Below are positions 33,759 to 42,657 of a stretch of DNA of 64,000 nucleotides, piece after piece. The stretch comes from a virus. How positions within the stretch are numbered: position 1 is the first letter of the stretch; each line of letters begins with the position of its first letter. The DNA lies in the IMG/VR virus record IMGVR_UViG_3300003323_001324, positions 91,278-155,277 of that record, one strand, 5' to 3'. Both the position numbers and the translations under genes were made by a program. Under the pieces are notes generated by a model. That model had not been told where the DNA came from. It saw only the letters and a list, made by a program, of their open reading frames with translations, and did no database searches.

Positions 33759-36008
33759 ATGGCGAAAGACGAACTCCACATCCCGCCGCCCACCTACACC
33801 AGGCCGGGCGGGGCTCGCCAGTCCTCCCAGGAGACCGAGGCCTCCCGGAGCCTCATGTGGGCCGCCCGCATCGTCCACGTGGACGTCGAGTCCATGTGCT
33901 GCTCCATCCAGCTCGAGAGCGGGACCGGCGTCTATCACGACGTCCCCCTGCCGGCGCCCGGCGGGGCCGGCCCGCGCTCCTGGTCCGGGAACGTCCCCGA
34001 GCGCGGCTCGAAGTGCCTCATCCAGTGGCGCCGCTACAGCGAGCGCAGCTACTCCCCCTCCATCGTCGAGTGGATGACGGTCGGGACGTACGGGGCCCGC
34101 GACTTCGCCCCCTTCTCCGTCATCGACCCGGCCGACGCCGAGGAGGTCCGCAGGGTCGCCCCCGAGCTCTTCGACGACCCGCACCTCGGCCTCGACCAGG
34201 TGCGCCTGAAGCTCCGGAAGGTGTACTCCGGCGACTATCTCGCCCAGGCCGGGTCCGGCGCCGAGGCCGTCCTGGACCGGGACGCCCGCATCGCCAACCG
34301 CGCCGGGAACGAGTACTGGCTCCGCGACTCGGACCAGACCTCGGTCCTCCAGACCGTGAACGAGCTCTCGAACAACGCGGCGGGCACCTACCGGCGCGGG
34401 CTCATTCGGAGGGACGCCTTCAACCTCCTCCCCGACCTCGCCATCTCCGGGTTCGACCCCGCGGTGGACGACTACGACCGGTACGTGGCGGGGAAGCTCA
34501 CGGAGTCGGCGGACGGCCTCCGGACCCTGGTGACGAAGGTGGAGCCCGGGAGCGAGGCGTACTCCAAGCTCCTGGAGTTCGGCCTCATAAACCCAGACGG
34601 GACGCCGGTCGAGGCCGTCGGGTCGGACCCCGAGGACCCGTTCTACCCCTACGTCGTCCTCCCCGACGGCCGACGGTCGAGCTACGTCGTCATGGGCGAG
34701 CACGACCTGTCCTTCGCCGAGACGGACCAGGGCTACGTCGAGGACCGCGCGGACCTGCGGCACACCAGCGACGGCGTGATGGCCGTGACCGAGGACGGGG
34801 ACGGCGTCCAGGTCGACCAGGTCCCGCCCATCTTCATCGAGGACGTCAAGGGGACGGTGGTCGGCAACGACCCGTACACGGAGGCCGGCCGCTCTCTCTA
34901 CAAGCGCATCCTGAAGATGCGGGTGTTCGACGACCCCGACCAGCAGTCGTCCGCCTCCGCCCCGGTCCTCGAGCCCGTCGACACCACGACGAGCCAGACC
35001 GAGGCGGACACGAAGGCGCTCGCCCGCCTCTTCCGGGTGCAGAGCCCGACGACGAGCAACCAGTTCGTCTTCGGGGTCTCCAAGGAGGGCCGCGTCTACC
35101 TTCACGTCCCGAAGACCCGGACCGGGACCGCCCAGGAGCGCGGCAAGTCCGTCGACGCCAACATCCTCGGCCTGCTCAAGGCCGTCATCGGCGCCGACGA
35201 GAACTCGGGGAAATCTATCGACCTCCGCACGATGGGCGGCGTGCGCGCCGAGATCGGCGCGTTCCAGGACTACTCGACCGGGACCCCGGAGCAGGTCTCC
35301 ATAGACCTCGTCCTGCACGGCAAGATAAGGACGACCTACGCCGGGACCCAGGGCCGGGAGCAGATGGTCGGCGGCTCCGACTTCAGGAGCGTCTCCGGCT
35401 CCACGATGGACGTCGTCGGGGGCAACGCCGTCAGGAACGTCGGCGGGTCCGAGGCCGTCGAGGCGAGCTCCGTCACCCACAACGTCGGCTTCGGGGGCTA
35501 CAAGCTCAAGTCCGCCGGCGACGTGAACCAGACGTTCCTCGGCAAGACGACCGAGCTCTACGGCCAGCTTCGCCAGTCGACCTTCGCCCTGTCGGACACG
35601 AAGACCATGGTCGCCGGCGTCGACTCGGCGACGGTCCTGGTCGGCGGGATGACGAGGACTGTGGTCGCGGGCTCCGGCATCTCGGACACGGTCGCCGCCG
35701 GAAACATGCTCTCGAGCGTCGGGGCCGGCAACATGGGCCTGACCGTCGGGGCCGGCAACCTGACGGCCTCCGTCGGGGCCGGCAACCTCGCGATGTCCGC
35801 CGGGGCCGGCACGGCCTCGGTCACCGGCGGGATCTCGGCCTCCCTCATGTCCGGCGTCATCGCCATGATGGCCGCCCCGGTGAACAAGATAGGGACCGCC
35901 CCCGTCGGCTGCGCCGTGGCCGGCGTCCCTGGCCCTCCCGCCCCTGCCCTCGATTACGTGACCGGCCTCCCGCTCCTCGGCATCCCCACCGTTCTCATCG
36001 GCCCCTGA
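33759..36008 (+). CDS. baseplate spike protein (gpV/gp5/VgrG-like)
   Basis: The 749-residue protein has an N-terminal OB-like barrel (about 35-115: ARIVHVDVESMCCSIQL...VPERGSKCLIQWRR) and a C-terminal repetitive region (about 520-710) of short beta turns with AGNM..SVGAGN, TVGAGNL and SVGAGNL units, as in the triangular beta-helix of tail spikes and VgrG. The region between (120-520) is an extra insert. The spike punctures the outer membrane. The end of the protein is hydrophobic. It starts a new transcription unit right after the antisense gene. Confidence 0.8.
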   Translation: MAKDELHIPPPTYTRPGGARQSSQETEASRSLMWAARIVHVDVESMCCSIQLESGTGVYHDVPLPAPGGAGPRSWSGNVPERGSKCLIQWRRYSERSYSPSIVEWMTVGTYGARDFAPFSVIDPADAEEVRRVAPELFDDPHLGLDQVRLKLRKVYSGDYLAQAGSGAEAVLDRDARIANRAGNEYWLRDSDQTSVLQTVNELSNNAAGTYRRGLIRRDAFNLLPDLAISGFDPAVDDYDRYVAGKLTESADGLRTLVTKVEPGSEAYSKLLEFGLINPDGTPVEAVGSDPEDPFYPYVVLPDGRRSSYVVMGEHDLSFAETDQGYVEDRADLRHTSDGVMAVTEDGDGVQVDQVPPIFIEDVKGTVVGNDPYTEAGRSLYKRILKMRVFDDPDQQSSASAPVLEPVDTTTSQTEADTKALARLFRVQSPTTSNQFVFGVSKEGRVYLHVPKTRTGTAQERGKSVDANILGLLKAVIGADENSGKSIDLRTMGGVRAEIGAFQDYSTGTPEQVSIDLVLHGKIRTTYAGTQGREQMVGGSDFRSVSGSTMDVVGGNAVRNVGGSEAVEASSVTHNVGFGGYKLKSAGDVNQTFLGKTTELYGQLRQSTFALSDTKTMVAGVDSATVLVGGMTRTVVAGSGISDTVAAGNMLSSVGAGNMGLTVGAGNLTASVGAGNLAMSAGAGTASVTGGISASLMSGVIAMMAAPVNKIGTAPVGCAVAGVPGPPAPALDYVTGLPLLGIPTVLIGP

Positions 36009-36011
36009 CGC

Positions 36012-36596
36012 ATGGCCCTCCTCCCTCCTCCGGTGGCCGGCATACTCCTGGCCAACTTCGCAGGCCAGACCATCCTCGGCATCTCCGCCGTCCAGATGGC
36101 CGCGGCCGTCTCCGCCGGGTTCTGCGGGTACATGGTGTCCGCGCCCGTGGTCACGACCGCGGACGTGGGGACGCTCGGCGCGGGCGCCGGCGTCGGGTTC
36201 GGCCCCGTGCTCGCCCCTCCGTCCCTGGCCTCCGCCCTCCGCTCCTCCTTCGACGCCCACGCCATCAAGGGGAACAACCGGGACATGCTCATCGCCGCGC
36301 TCTCGAACGGCCTGTCGCAGTCCCTCCTCCTGGCCCAGATACTCACCGTCAACGCGGGGACCGCAATAGGGACGGGGAAGGTCGTCGGCGTCGCGCCCGT
36401 CCCGGCCGTGTCCATCCCCCTCATGATAGCGTCCTTCGTCGGCTGCGGCCTTCTCGGGATAGCCTCCATAAACCTCGCGACCGCCATCGCCCAGGGCGTC
36501 GACCAGGCCCTCCCGCAGGTCCAGGCCCAGGTCGTCATCGCCGGTCCCTCGTCCCCGTTCCCCGGGGGCGGCGCCGGCGTCGGGAAGTTCCTGTAA
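36012..36596 (+). CDS. hydrophobic protein next to the spike
   Basis: The 194-residue protein has several hydrophobic Gly/Ala-rich stretches (PPPVAGILLANFAGQTILGI, QMAAAVSAGFCGYM, IPLMIASFVGCGLLGIASI) and ends with a Gly-rich tail (PGGGAGVGKFL). It follows the spike by three bases. PAAR-type tip proteins sit here in other contractile tails, but no PAAR repeats were recognised. Membrane insertion or packing inside the spike/hub is possible. Confidence 0.5.
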   Translation: MALLPPPVAGILLANFAGQTILGISAVQMAAAVSAGFCGYMVSAPVVTTADVGTLGAGAGVGFGPVLAPPSLASALRSSFDAHAIKGNNRDMLIAALSNGLSQSLLLAQILTVNAGTAIGTGKVVGVAPVPAVSIPLMIASFVGCGLLGIASINLATAIAQGVDQALPQVQAQVVIAGPSSPFPGGGAGVGKFL

Positions 36597-36635
36597 TCTC
36601 GGCCGGCCCCGTCGGTAGGGCTCGAATTGCCCCGG

Positions 36636-36641
36636 TAAGGT
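36636..36641 (+). promoter_or_regulatory. TAAGGT hexamer 6 nt before ATG 36648
   Basis: CGGTAAGGT-CGCCCA-ATG precedes the 1,808-residue baseplate gene; six-base spacing and no Shine-Dalgarno. Confidence 0.45.
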
Positions 36642-36647
36642 CGCCCA

Positions 36648-39600
36648 ATGCCCCTCGACACTAGCGGAGCCCTCCTCGAGGGCGTGAGGATCAGCGAGGG
36701 GAACAACCCCTACTCCTTCCCTCCCCGGGACGTCGTGTCCGACTGGTCGGCCTTCTCCGCCGTCTCGGAGCGCGCCGAGTACGTCCTGGTGACCTACTCG
36801 ACGGACCCGGCCAAGCTCGAGCTCGAGATAGCCGACCCGACCCTGCGGTTCCGCTGGACGAGGAACGAGTCCTCGGTCCAGCGCTTCTCCTACGACTCCT
36901 TCTCGAAGCGCTGGCTCCCCGCCCCCGGCTCCGCCCCCGACGTCCTCGGCCCCCTCTCGAACGACGAGAGGCTCGTGATGCCGGTCCCCGACCCCTCGGT
37001 CACCTCCGCCCCGTTCGCGGTCTACGTGGGATCCCCCGTTCGCGCCGTGACCTTCACGATCGTCATCGTGGGCGAGGAGGCCGACTTCTCCCCTCCGGCC
37101 TCCGTCCCCGCGGGGACCGTCCAGGTCTCGTCGCGCGACGGGAAGATGAACTTCAGCGCCGCCGACGTCGCCGAGTACGGGGGGAGCGACGTGCTCTCGC
37201 AGCGCCAGAGCTTCCTCGACCGGAAGTCGGCCACCGGGCGCTTCGGGACCCTCCCCGCCTCCTCGGACGTCGACTACTTCCTCTTCCTGAACCCGCGGCC
37301 CGCCTCCGGGCAGACCCCGCTCGTGAGGATCGGGTACGGCCTCCACCTGACGGCGGTCCAGTACGCGACCGAGGCGTCCCTCCCGCCGAGCCCGGCCGCC
37401 GGGACGTTCGCCTGGTCCGTGGACACCGGGCGCGTCGTGTTCTCCCCGTCCGACGTGGACGCACACGCCCGTGAGGGCGCCTACTACGACGGGGTGTCCA
37501 TAGGCTCCGTCGCCCCCGCCCGCACCTCCCTTCCCTCGCACCCCGGTTGGCCGTCCGTCGCCTTCACGGTGCCCCTGGACGCGGTCGGCGTCCTCGACAA
37601 CCGGTACGTCCTGTTCGCCGAGCTCGGGGGAGTCCGGACGTACTGGGAGATGGAGGTCTCCGCCTCCGCCCCGACGAAGGCCCCAAGGACCGGAACCTTC
37701 GTCGTCAGGACCGACACGGGGCAGTGCTACGTGTCGGCCGAGGACGTCGCCGACTTCGCCTCCTGGTCGTGGGCTTGGCTGGACTCCCTCATGCCGATAG
37801 AGGACGGGGTCTCCGTCCAGGTCTACCGCAGCGGCGTCAACGGCTCCGGCGAGCCCGTCGCCCCCGACTTCACGGTCTACTACGCGGTCGAGAACCAGGT
37901 GCTGGTCGACGGGATATCCCAGTCCCCGTTCGTGATGCTCCCCACCGTCCCCGTGGACGGTCCCTCCCTGACCTACCGGATAGAGCAGGGGCCGTCGAGC
38001 AGCGGGACCTTCACCGGCGACCTCGCGGACGGGACGGACCCGGCGAAGATGGGCATGGCCTACCTGCTGAACCTCGACCAGAGGCAGCTGAAGTTCGCCT
38101 TCAGGAAGGAGGTCGTCGTCACCCTGGCGACGTCCACCCCCGCGGTCAAGCTCCCGGAGGCCGCCATCTCCGAGCTCGGCCTCGAGGCGGAGATCGACGG
38201 CCACGCGGCGGAGCCCGGCGTCGACTTCGGGTTCGACCCCCAGACGGGCATCGTGACCTTCACCGAGCCGCTCGGCCAGAGCGACCCCGGGGACGCCTCC
38301 GGCCTCCTCGGTACCGTCACCCTCCCCGTCTTCCTGGAGACCGCGGCCGGCTTCTCGGACGCGGACGTCGGAAAGTGGGTCCTCGTCGAGTCCGGCCCGA
38401 ACGTCGGGGCGAGGCAAATCCGGGCCGTCACCTTCGGCCGGGCCACCGTCTCCCCCGCCTTCGTCCAGCCCGGGTCCCAGACCTTCGACGTCAGGTCCGC
38501 CGCGGACGTCATCGTGGACCGGATATGGGCGGAGCTGGACCCTCCGTACAAGAAGTTCTCCCTGGCCTCCGGCCCCTCCGCGTCGGGCCCCTTCTCCTCC
38601 GTCCCGAGGAGCGGCTTCTCCGTCCTCCCCACGACGAGCCAGGTCAACCTGACGGACCCGGCGGAGCCGGGCCAGGCCTTCCTCGCCACCTACGTCGGGC
38701 TCGTGACCGACGACGAAGGGGCGACCTACAGCCCCGTGAACCTCGTGGAGCTCGCGACCTTCAAGGTCCGCCAGGAGACCGCGACCTCGACCCCGGGGTC
38801 CCCCGTCGTCACGTTCAACCCCGAGGGCCGGCCCGTGTCCGCCGACTCCGGGATGAAGGTCTACGTCAACGGCGTCCCCCTCGAGCCCGGCTTCTTCGAG
38901 TACCAGGCCCCCGGGACCCTCCGCCTCGCGGACCCGGTCCAGTCCGGCCAGACCGTCGTGCTCGACTACTGGGTCCAGGTCGCCCTCGGAGGGGAGACCT
39001 CCTTCAACCTCCGCGTCCAGCCCCTGGACCTCGACTCGCTCCAGGTGGCGGCCGGGTCGGACACGTTCACGGCGAACGGGGACCAGACGGACAAGGTCTC
39101 CGCCGGCTCCGTCATCCTCGTCGGAGGGGCCGAGGCGGCCCTCGTGGACGGCTCCTCCTACGACCCCGTGAGCGACGTCACCACGGTGACCCTCGCCGCC
39201 CCGATGGCGGCCGCCTCCGCCGGGGCCGACGTCCTCTCCTGCGCGCCCCTCCCCGAGTCCTACATCGTCCCGGAGACCTCCTCTGTCGGCTCCGTCGTGG
39301 CCGGCTCCAACTCGTTCGTGATCGCCGGGGACGTCACCGCCTCGTACCCCGGCGGGACCCTCGTCTTCTTCGGCGACGACGTGTACCGCGTCTCCGCCTC
39401 CCAGTACCTCGCCCCTTCCGGCAGCACGAGGATCAACCTGTCCTCTCCCGCCCGGAAGAACTACGTCCTTCCCGAGGTCGAGAGGACCGTCCGCCCCGTG
39501 GCCTTCCCCGACGTCTCGTTCAAGACGACGAGGGACGCCGACCTCTCCTCTCCGTTCCAGCTCGTCAGGATGGGGAGGAGCCCCGCCGTCCTCGTCGCGG

Positions 39601-42074
39601 GCGTCGACTATCAGGTCCTCGCCGGCGGGTCCATCACCCTGCGCGAGCCCGCGGTTTTCGGGGACGAGCTCATCGCCTTCTACGTCGCGCAGTCCCCCCT
39701 GCCCGCGGGGACGGTCCTGACCTTCAACTATGCCTACGCCGTGGCGCCGAGCGCGCAGAACGGCCTCGTCGGGCAGCGCCTGGTGTCCGACTACGTCCTC
39801 TACGCCCCGGACACCTTCTACTACCGGGTGGAGACGGTCCTGACCTTCCTTCCCGAGGTGCAGGACCTCCTCCGCTCGGGCGCCACGTCGTCCGGGAGCT
39901 CCGGCCCCAGCACGCAGAGCGCGACCGGGATGTCCAACAAGGACTTCGGCCGGCCGAGCCTCTACTACGAGGAGCAGCACCAGGGGAACCTGGACGCCGT
40001 CACCGTCCGCCTCCTGAAGTTCTACAACGACCTCGTGAACCTGTACGAGGACTTCCTGGCCGACCTGGACGGCCGCGTCGTCGGGGGCCAGGACGGGAGG
40101 TTCCGCTTTGACGGGAACCTGAGCAACCCGCCGCGCGCGAGCTATGCCGCCGTGACGAACGACATCGACGACCTCGTCACCCTCTACTACCGCAAGAAGC
40201 TCGCCGGGTTCTACTTCTACCAGAACGTCCCCGTCTACGGGAAGATGGCGTTCCCCAACTCTGTCTCCCGCCTCTTCCCGACCGCCGTCACGAGGTCCGT
40301 CGCCCTGAGCGACCAGGTCACGTCCGCCGACCGCGGGGAGGCTATCGGGAGCCTCGACCTGGAGAACATCCAGTCTGTCGGGACGATGACGAGCGCGCGA
40401 TCCAACCAGTTCTTCACCTCCGCCTCCGGGGCCTCCTACGTCGTCCAGGAGAACGGGCAGGAGGACCTGCTCGTGCCGCCGTTCGTCGCCGGCCAGAAGG
40501 TGAGGGTCTTCGCCGACGACGGCTCCCCCGACGTCGACGGCTCTGTCATGTCCGTCACGGGCTCCGGGCCGTTCGCCGTGGTGCTGGACGCCCCGACGAC
40601 GCTCCGCCGGGGCAGCATACTCAGGGACGTGTCCGAGGTCCCGGCGACCCCGACCGCCGACTCGAACCACTTCTACCAGCCCGGCCGCGACGTCGGGGTC
40701 GACCCCGAGAGCGGTCAGGTCCTGAACGCCACGGTCGGCCCTCCCTTCCTCCCCGACCTCGGCGGGAGCCAGGCGAGGGTGTGGGGGTCGGAGATCGTGG
40801 ACGCCCGCGTCAACTTCGGCAACAAGGACATCGCCGCCCTCCGGATCCCGGCTCTCGACGGCTCCACGCTCGACGACGACGGCCGGGTCCCCGCGCCGCG
40901 CCTGCTCATGGAGGCGGAGTCGATCCTTCTCCAGGACGAGCTCGCCGCCATCGGGGGCGTCGGCGTCGGCTCGTCCGCCGTCGGGTCCGCGAAGGTCTCC
41001 CTGGACGGGATAACCCTTACCGGGGTGACCGTGCCGTTCGCGGTCGGCGACGTCCTTGTCTTCACCTCCGGCCTCAACTCCGGCCTCCGCCGCGCCGTGG
41101 CCTCCGTCATCGACGTGAGCACCCTGACGGTCGACTCGGCCCTCGACGAGGACACCATCGCGGAGCCCCTGGCCTCCCTCTCCGTGGTCCTCACCCCGGC
41201 CACCGTCGCGCCCGGCGCGGGAGTCCGCTTTCTCAGCGGCCCCAACGCGGGCGGGGTCTACACCGTCTCCTCCTCCGGGCCCGGGTTCTTCCGCGTGGGG
41301 CAGCTCGCCCACGTGGATCCTGGGAGCAACTTCGAGACCGCGGCCCAGGGCGTCGTCCTGACCGACGTCCTCGCCCGGGAGCTCGGTGTCCTCGCCACCA
41401 ACGTGGCGGCCGCCCCCGTCCCTCCCGCCCTCGTCGGCAGGGTGGCCTCTGAGCTCTCGTCCCTGGCCGCGGTCGTCCAGTACTCGGGCCCGGTCCTCGC
41501 GTCCGGCACGGGCACCTCGGCCGGGACGACCCTCTCCGACCCGTCCGTCAACTTCATCCTGGCCGGGGTCGTCGCCGGGTCCCTCCTCTGGCTCACCGGG
41601 TCCGGGTACGGCCTCTATAAGGTCTCGTCCGTCGCCTCCCACGTCCTGACCCTGGACGTCGCCGCGCCCTTCGCCCCCGTCCCGGTCACGGGCTCCGTCG
41701 CCTACCAGGTGATCCAGCCCGAGTCCTTCCTCCGTCCTGCCCAGTGGGGCACCGTCTCCCAGGCCATAAGGGAGACGAGGGCCTTCTACTTCGCGACCGT
41801 CGCCTGGTACGGGTCCATCAGCCCGGCCGGCATCCCGGCGAGGGCGGCCGCCATCGCGGCCCGCCTGGCGCAGCTCGACGCCTACTACACGGCCTTCGGG
41901 AAGATCCTCGTCGACGGGAAGCTCTACGAGACCCGGTATCTCTGGATCAACCAGCGCGTGGACCGCCAGGACGGGAACCTCGTCCAGCAGTCGCAGGCTG
42001 CTGCGCGCAGGGTGAAGAACCTGGCGAAGATGCTGGCGGACCAGACCAAGCTCCTAGTCGCGGACTCCATATGA
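36648..42074 (+). CDS. very large baseplate / virion structural protein
   Basis: The 1,808-residue protein is the largest in the window. It is mainly beta modules: VNG-type units (e.g. GMKVYVNGVPLEPGFFEYQ near 740 and a DYWVQV strand after it), and DVGKWV-type units (ADVGKWVLVESGPNVGAR near 570; FAVGDVLVFTSGLNSGLR near 1465) which recur in the last gene of the window. The C-terminal ~130 residues are helical and end in a Lys/Gln-rich helix, likely the assembly anchor. Position between spike and later baseplate genes suggests a wedge or tail-fibre network protein. Its stop overlaps the next start by ATGA. Confidence 0.6.
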   Translation: MPLDTSGALLEGVRISEGNNPYSFPPRDVVSDWSAFSAVSERAEYVLVTYSTDPAKLELEIADPTLRFRWTRNESSVQRFSYDSFSKRWLPAPGSAPDVLGPLSNDERLVMPVPDPSVTSAPFAVYVGSPVRAVTFTIVIVGEEADFSPPASVPAGTVQVSSRDGKMNFSAADVAEYGGSDVLSQRQSFLDRKSATGRFGTLPASSDVDYFLFLNPRPASGQTPLVRIGYGLHLTAVQYATEASLPPSPAAGTFAWSVDTGRVVFSPSDVDAHAREGAYYDGVSIGSVAPARTSLPSHPGWPSVAFTVPLDAVGVLDNRYVLFAELGGVRTYWEMEVSASAPTKAPRTGTFVVRTDTGQCYVSAEDVADFASWSWAWLDSLMPIEDGVSVQVYRSGVNGSGEPVAPDFTVYYAVENQVLVDGISQSPFVMLPTVPVDGPSLTYRIEQGPSSSGTFTGDLADGTDPAKMGMAYLLNLDQRQLKFAFRKEVVVTLATSTPAVKLPEAAISELGLEAEIDGHAAEPGVDFGFDPQTGIVTFTEPLGQSDPGDASGLLGTVTLPVFLETAAGFSDADVGKWVLVESGPNVGARQIRAVTFGRATVSPAFVQPGSQTFDVRSAADVIVDRIWAELDPPYKKFSLASGPSASGPFSSVPRSGFSVLPTTSQVNLTDPAEPGQAFLATYVGLVTDDEGATYSPVNLVELATFKVRQETATSTPGSPVVTFNPEGRPVSADSGMKVYVNGVPLEPGFFEYQAPGTLRLADPVQSGQTVVLDYWVQVALGGETSFNLRVQPLDLDSLQVAAGSDTFTANGDQTDKVSAGSVILVGGAEAALVDGSSYDPVSDVTTVTLAAPMAAASAGADVLSCAPLPESYIVPETSSVGSVVAGSNSFVIAGDVTASYPGGTLVFFGDDVYRVSASQYLAPSGSTRINLSSPARKNYVLPEVERTVRPVAFPDVSFKTTRDADLSSPFQLVRMGRSPAVLVAGVDYQVLAGGSITLREPAVFGDELIAFYVAQSPLPAGTVLTFNYAYAVAPSAQNGLVGQRLVSDYVLYAPDTFYYRVETVLTFLPEVQDLLRSGATSSGSSGPSTQSATGMSNKDFGRPSLYYEEQHQGNLDAVTVRLLKFYNDLVNLYEDFLADLDGRVVGGQDGRFRFDGNLSNPPRASYAAVTNDIDDLVTLYYRKKLAGFYFYQNVPVYGKMAFPNSVSRLFPTAVTRSVALSDQVTSADRGEAIGSLDLENIQSVGTMTSARSNQFFTSASGASYVVQENGQEDLLVPPFVAGQKVRVFADDGSPDVDGSVMSVTGSGPFAVVLDAPTTLRRGSILRDVSEVPATPTADSNHFYQPGRDVGVDPESGQVLNATVGPPFLPDLGGSQARVWGSEIVDARVNFGNKDIAALRIPALDGSTLDDDGRVPAPRLLMEAESILLQDELAAIGGVGVGSSAVGSAKVSLDGITLTGVTVPFAVGDVLVFTSGLNSGLRRAVASVIDVSTLTVDSALDEDTIAEPLASLSVVLTPATVAPGAGVRFLSGPNAGGVYTVSSSGPGFFRVGQLAHVDPGSNFETAAQGVVLTDVLARELGVLATNVAAAPVPPALVGRVASELSSLAAVVQYSGPVLASGTGTSAGTTLSDPSVNFILAGVVAGSLLWLTGSGYGLYKVSSVASHVLTLDVAAPFAPVPVTGSVAYQVIQPESFLRPAQWGTVSQAIRETRAFYFATVAWYGSISPAGIPARAAAIAARLAQLDAYYTAFGKILVDGKLYETRYLWINQRVDRQDGNLVQQSQAAARRVKNLAKMLADQTKLLVADSI

Positions 42075-42445
42075 CCAAAGAACTTCCTGCGCGCCCCTGG
42101 ACCTCCGAGCACGTGCGGGCCCTCATCGGCGTTAGCGACGCCGTGAGCCAGGTCCGCATGAACCCCTACAACTATGCGGACATACGAAGGTTCGCCCGTG
42201 ACGCGATGGACCTCGAGGAGAGGCCGGAGATGCTCGCGACCGGCCTGGTAAGCCATTTCGAGGGCGTCCCCACGTACGTCGACAAGTCGGTCCTTCGGGG
42301 AGTGTCCGTCTCCGTCGCCAAGGACGGGTCCGATATAGCCCATATGGTGTCCTATCAGGACGGGGAGCCGACCTTCGTCCACCTGGGGTCATTCCACGCC
42401 TGCTCCGACGAGCGCTGCGTCCTGCACTCCGTGATGAACTCCTGA
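42071..42445 (+). CDS. hypothetical protein, 124 aa
   Basis: Coupled to the large baseplate gene by ATGA. The N-terminal half is helical (TSEHVRALIGVSDAVSQV), and the C-terminal half is a beta sheet with VPTYVDKSVLRGVSVSV and a Cys pair in HACSDERCVLHSV. No family recognised. The small size suggests a chaperone or accessory protein for the baseplate, but this is a guess. Confidence 0.55.
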   Translation: MTKELPARPWTSEHVRALIGVSDAVSQVRMNPYNYADIRRFARDAMDLEERPEMLATGLVSHFEGVPTYVDKSVLRGVSVSVAKDGSDIAHMVSYQDGEPTFVHLGSFHACSDERCVLHSVMNS

Positions 42446-42452
42446 GCGCGTA

Positions 42453-42475
42453 GGGTTCCTTTGCCGAGGGAACCC
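42453..42475 (+). promoter_or_regulatory. hairpin with TAGGGT at its 5' edge
   Basis: GGGTTCC (42453-42459) pairs with GGAACCC (42469-42475) two bases before ATG 42478. TAGGGT (42451-42456) overlaps its first arm. The hairpin could limit translation of the 58-residue gene or mark a transcript end; no T-tract. Confidence 0.4.
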
Positions 42476-42477
42476 GC

Positions 42478-42654
42478 ATGGCCGAGAAGGAAGAACCGAA
42501 GAAGGCCGCCTGGAGCCACGACGCTAAGCTGGACCTCGGCGGCCTCCGGGACTCCGTCCAGAAGACCCGGGACGACACGGCGGCCGCCCTGAAGAAGCTC
42601 CAGGAGGAGCTCGAGAAGAAGAGGGCCGTCCTCGCCCGGTTCGGGAGCCGCTGA
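42478..42654 (+). CDS. small coiled-coil protein, 58 aa
   Basis: Reads MAEKEEPKKAAWSHDAKLDL, then an uninterrupted charged helix to the end at FGSR. The heptad pattern (LRDSVQKTRDDTAAALKKLQ) suggests a coiled coil. The next structural gene starts three bases after its stop, so they are probably co-translated. Likely a small assembly factor; no family recognised. Confidence 0.55.
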   Translation: MAEKEEPKKAAWSHDAKLDLGGLRDSVQKTRDDTAAALKKLQEELEKKRAVLARFGSR

Positions 42655-42657
42655 CCG

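Noticed and set aside
33714-41642. A 2,642-codon open frame on the minus strand
   Set aside because: It lies opposite well-supported structural genes. Its Arg/Gly/Asp/Val-rich translation without motifs is typical of antisense frames in high-GC DNA.
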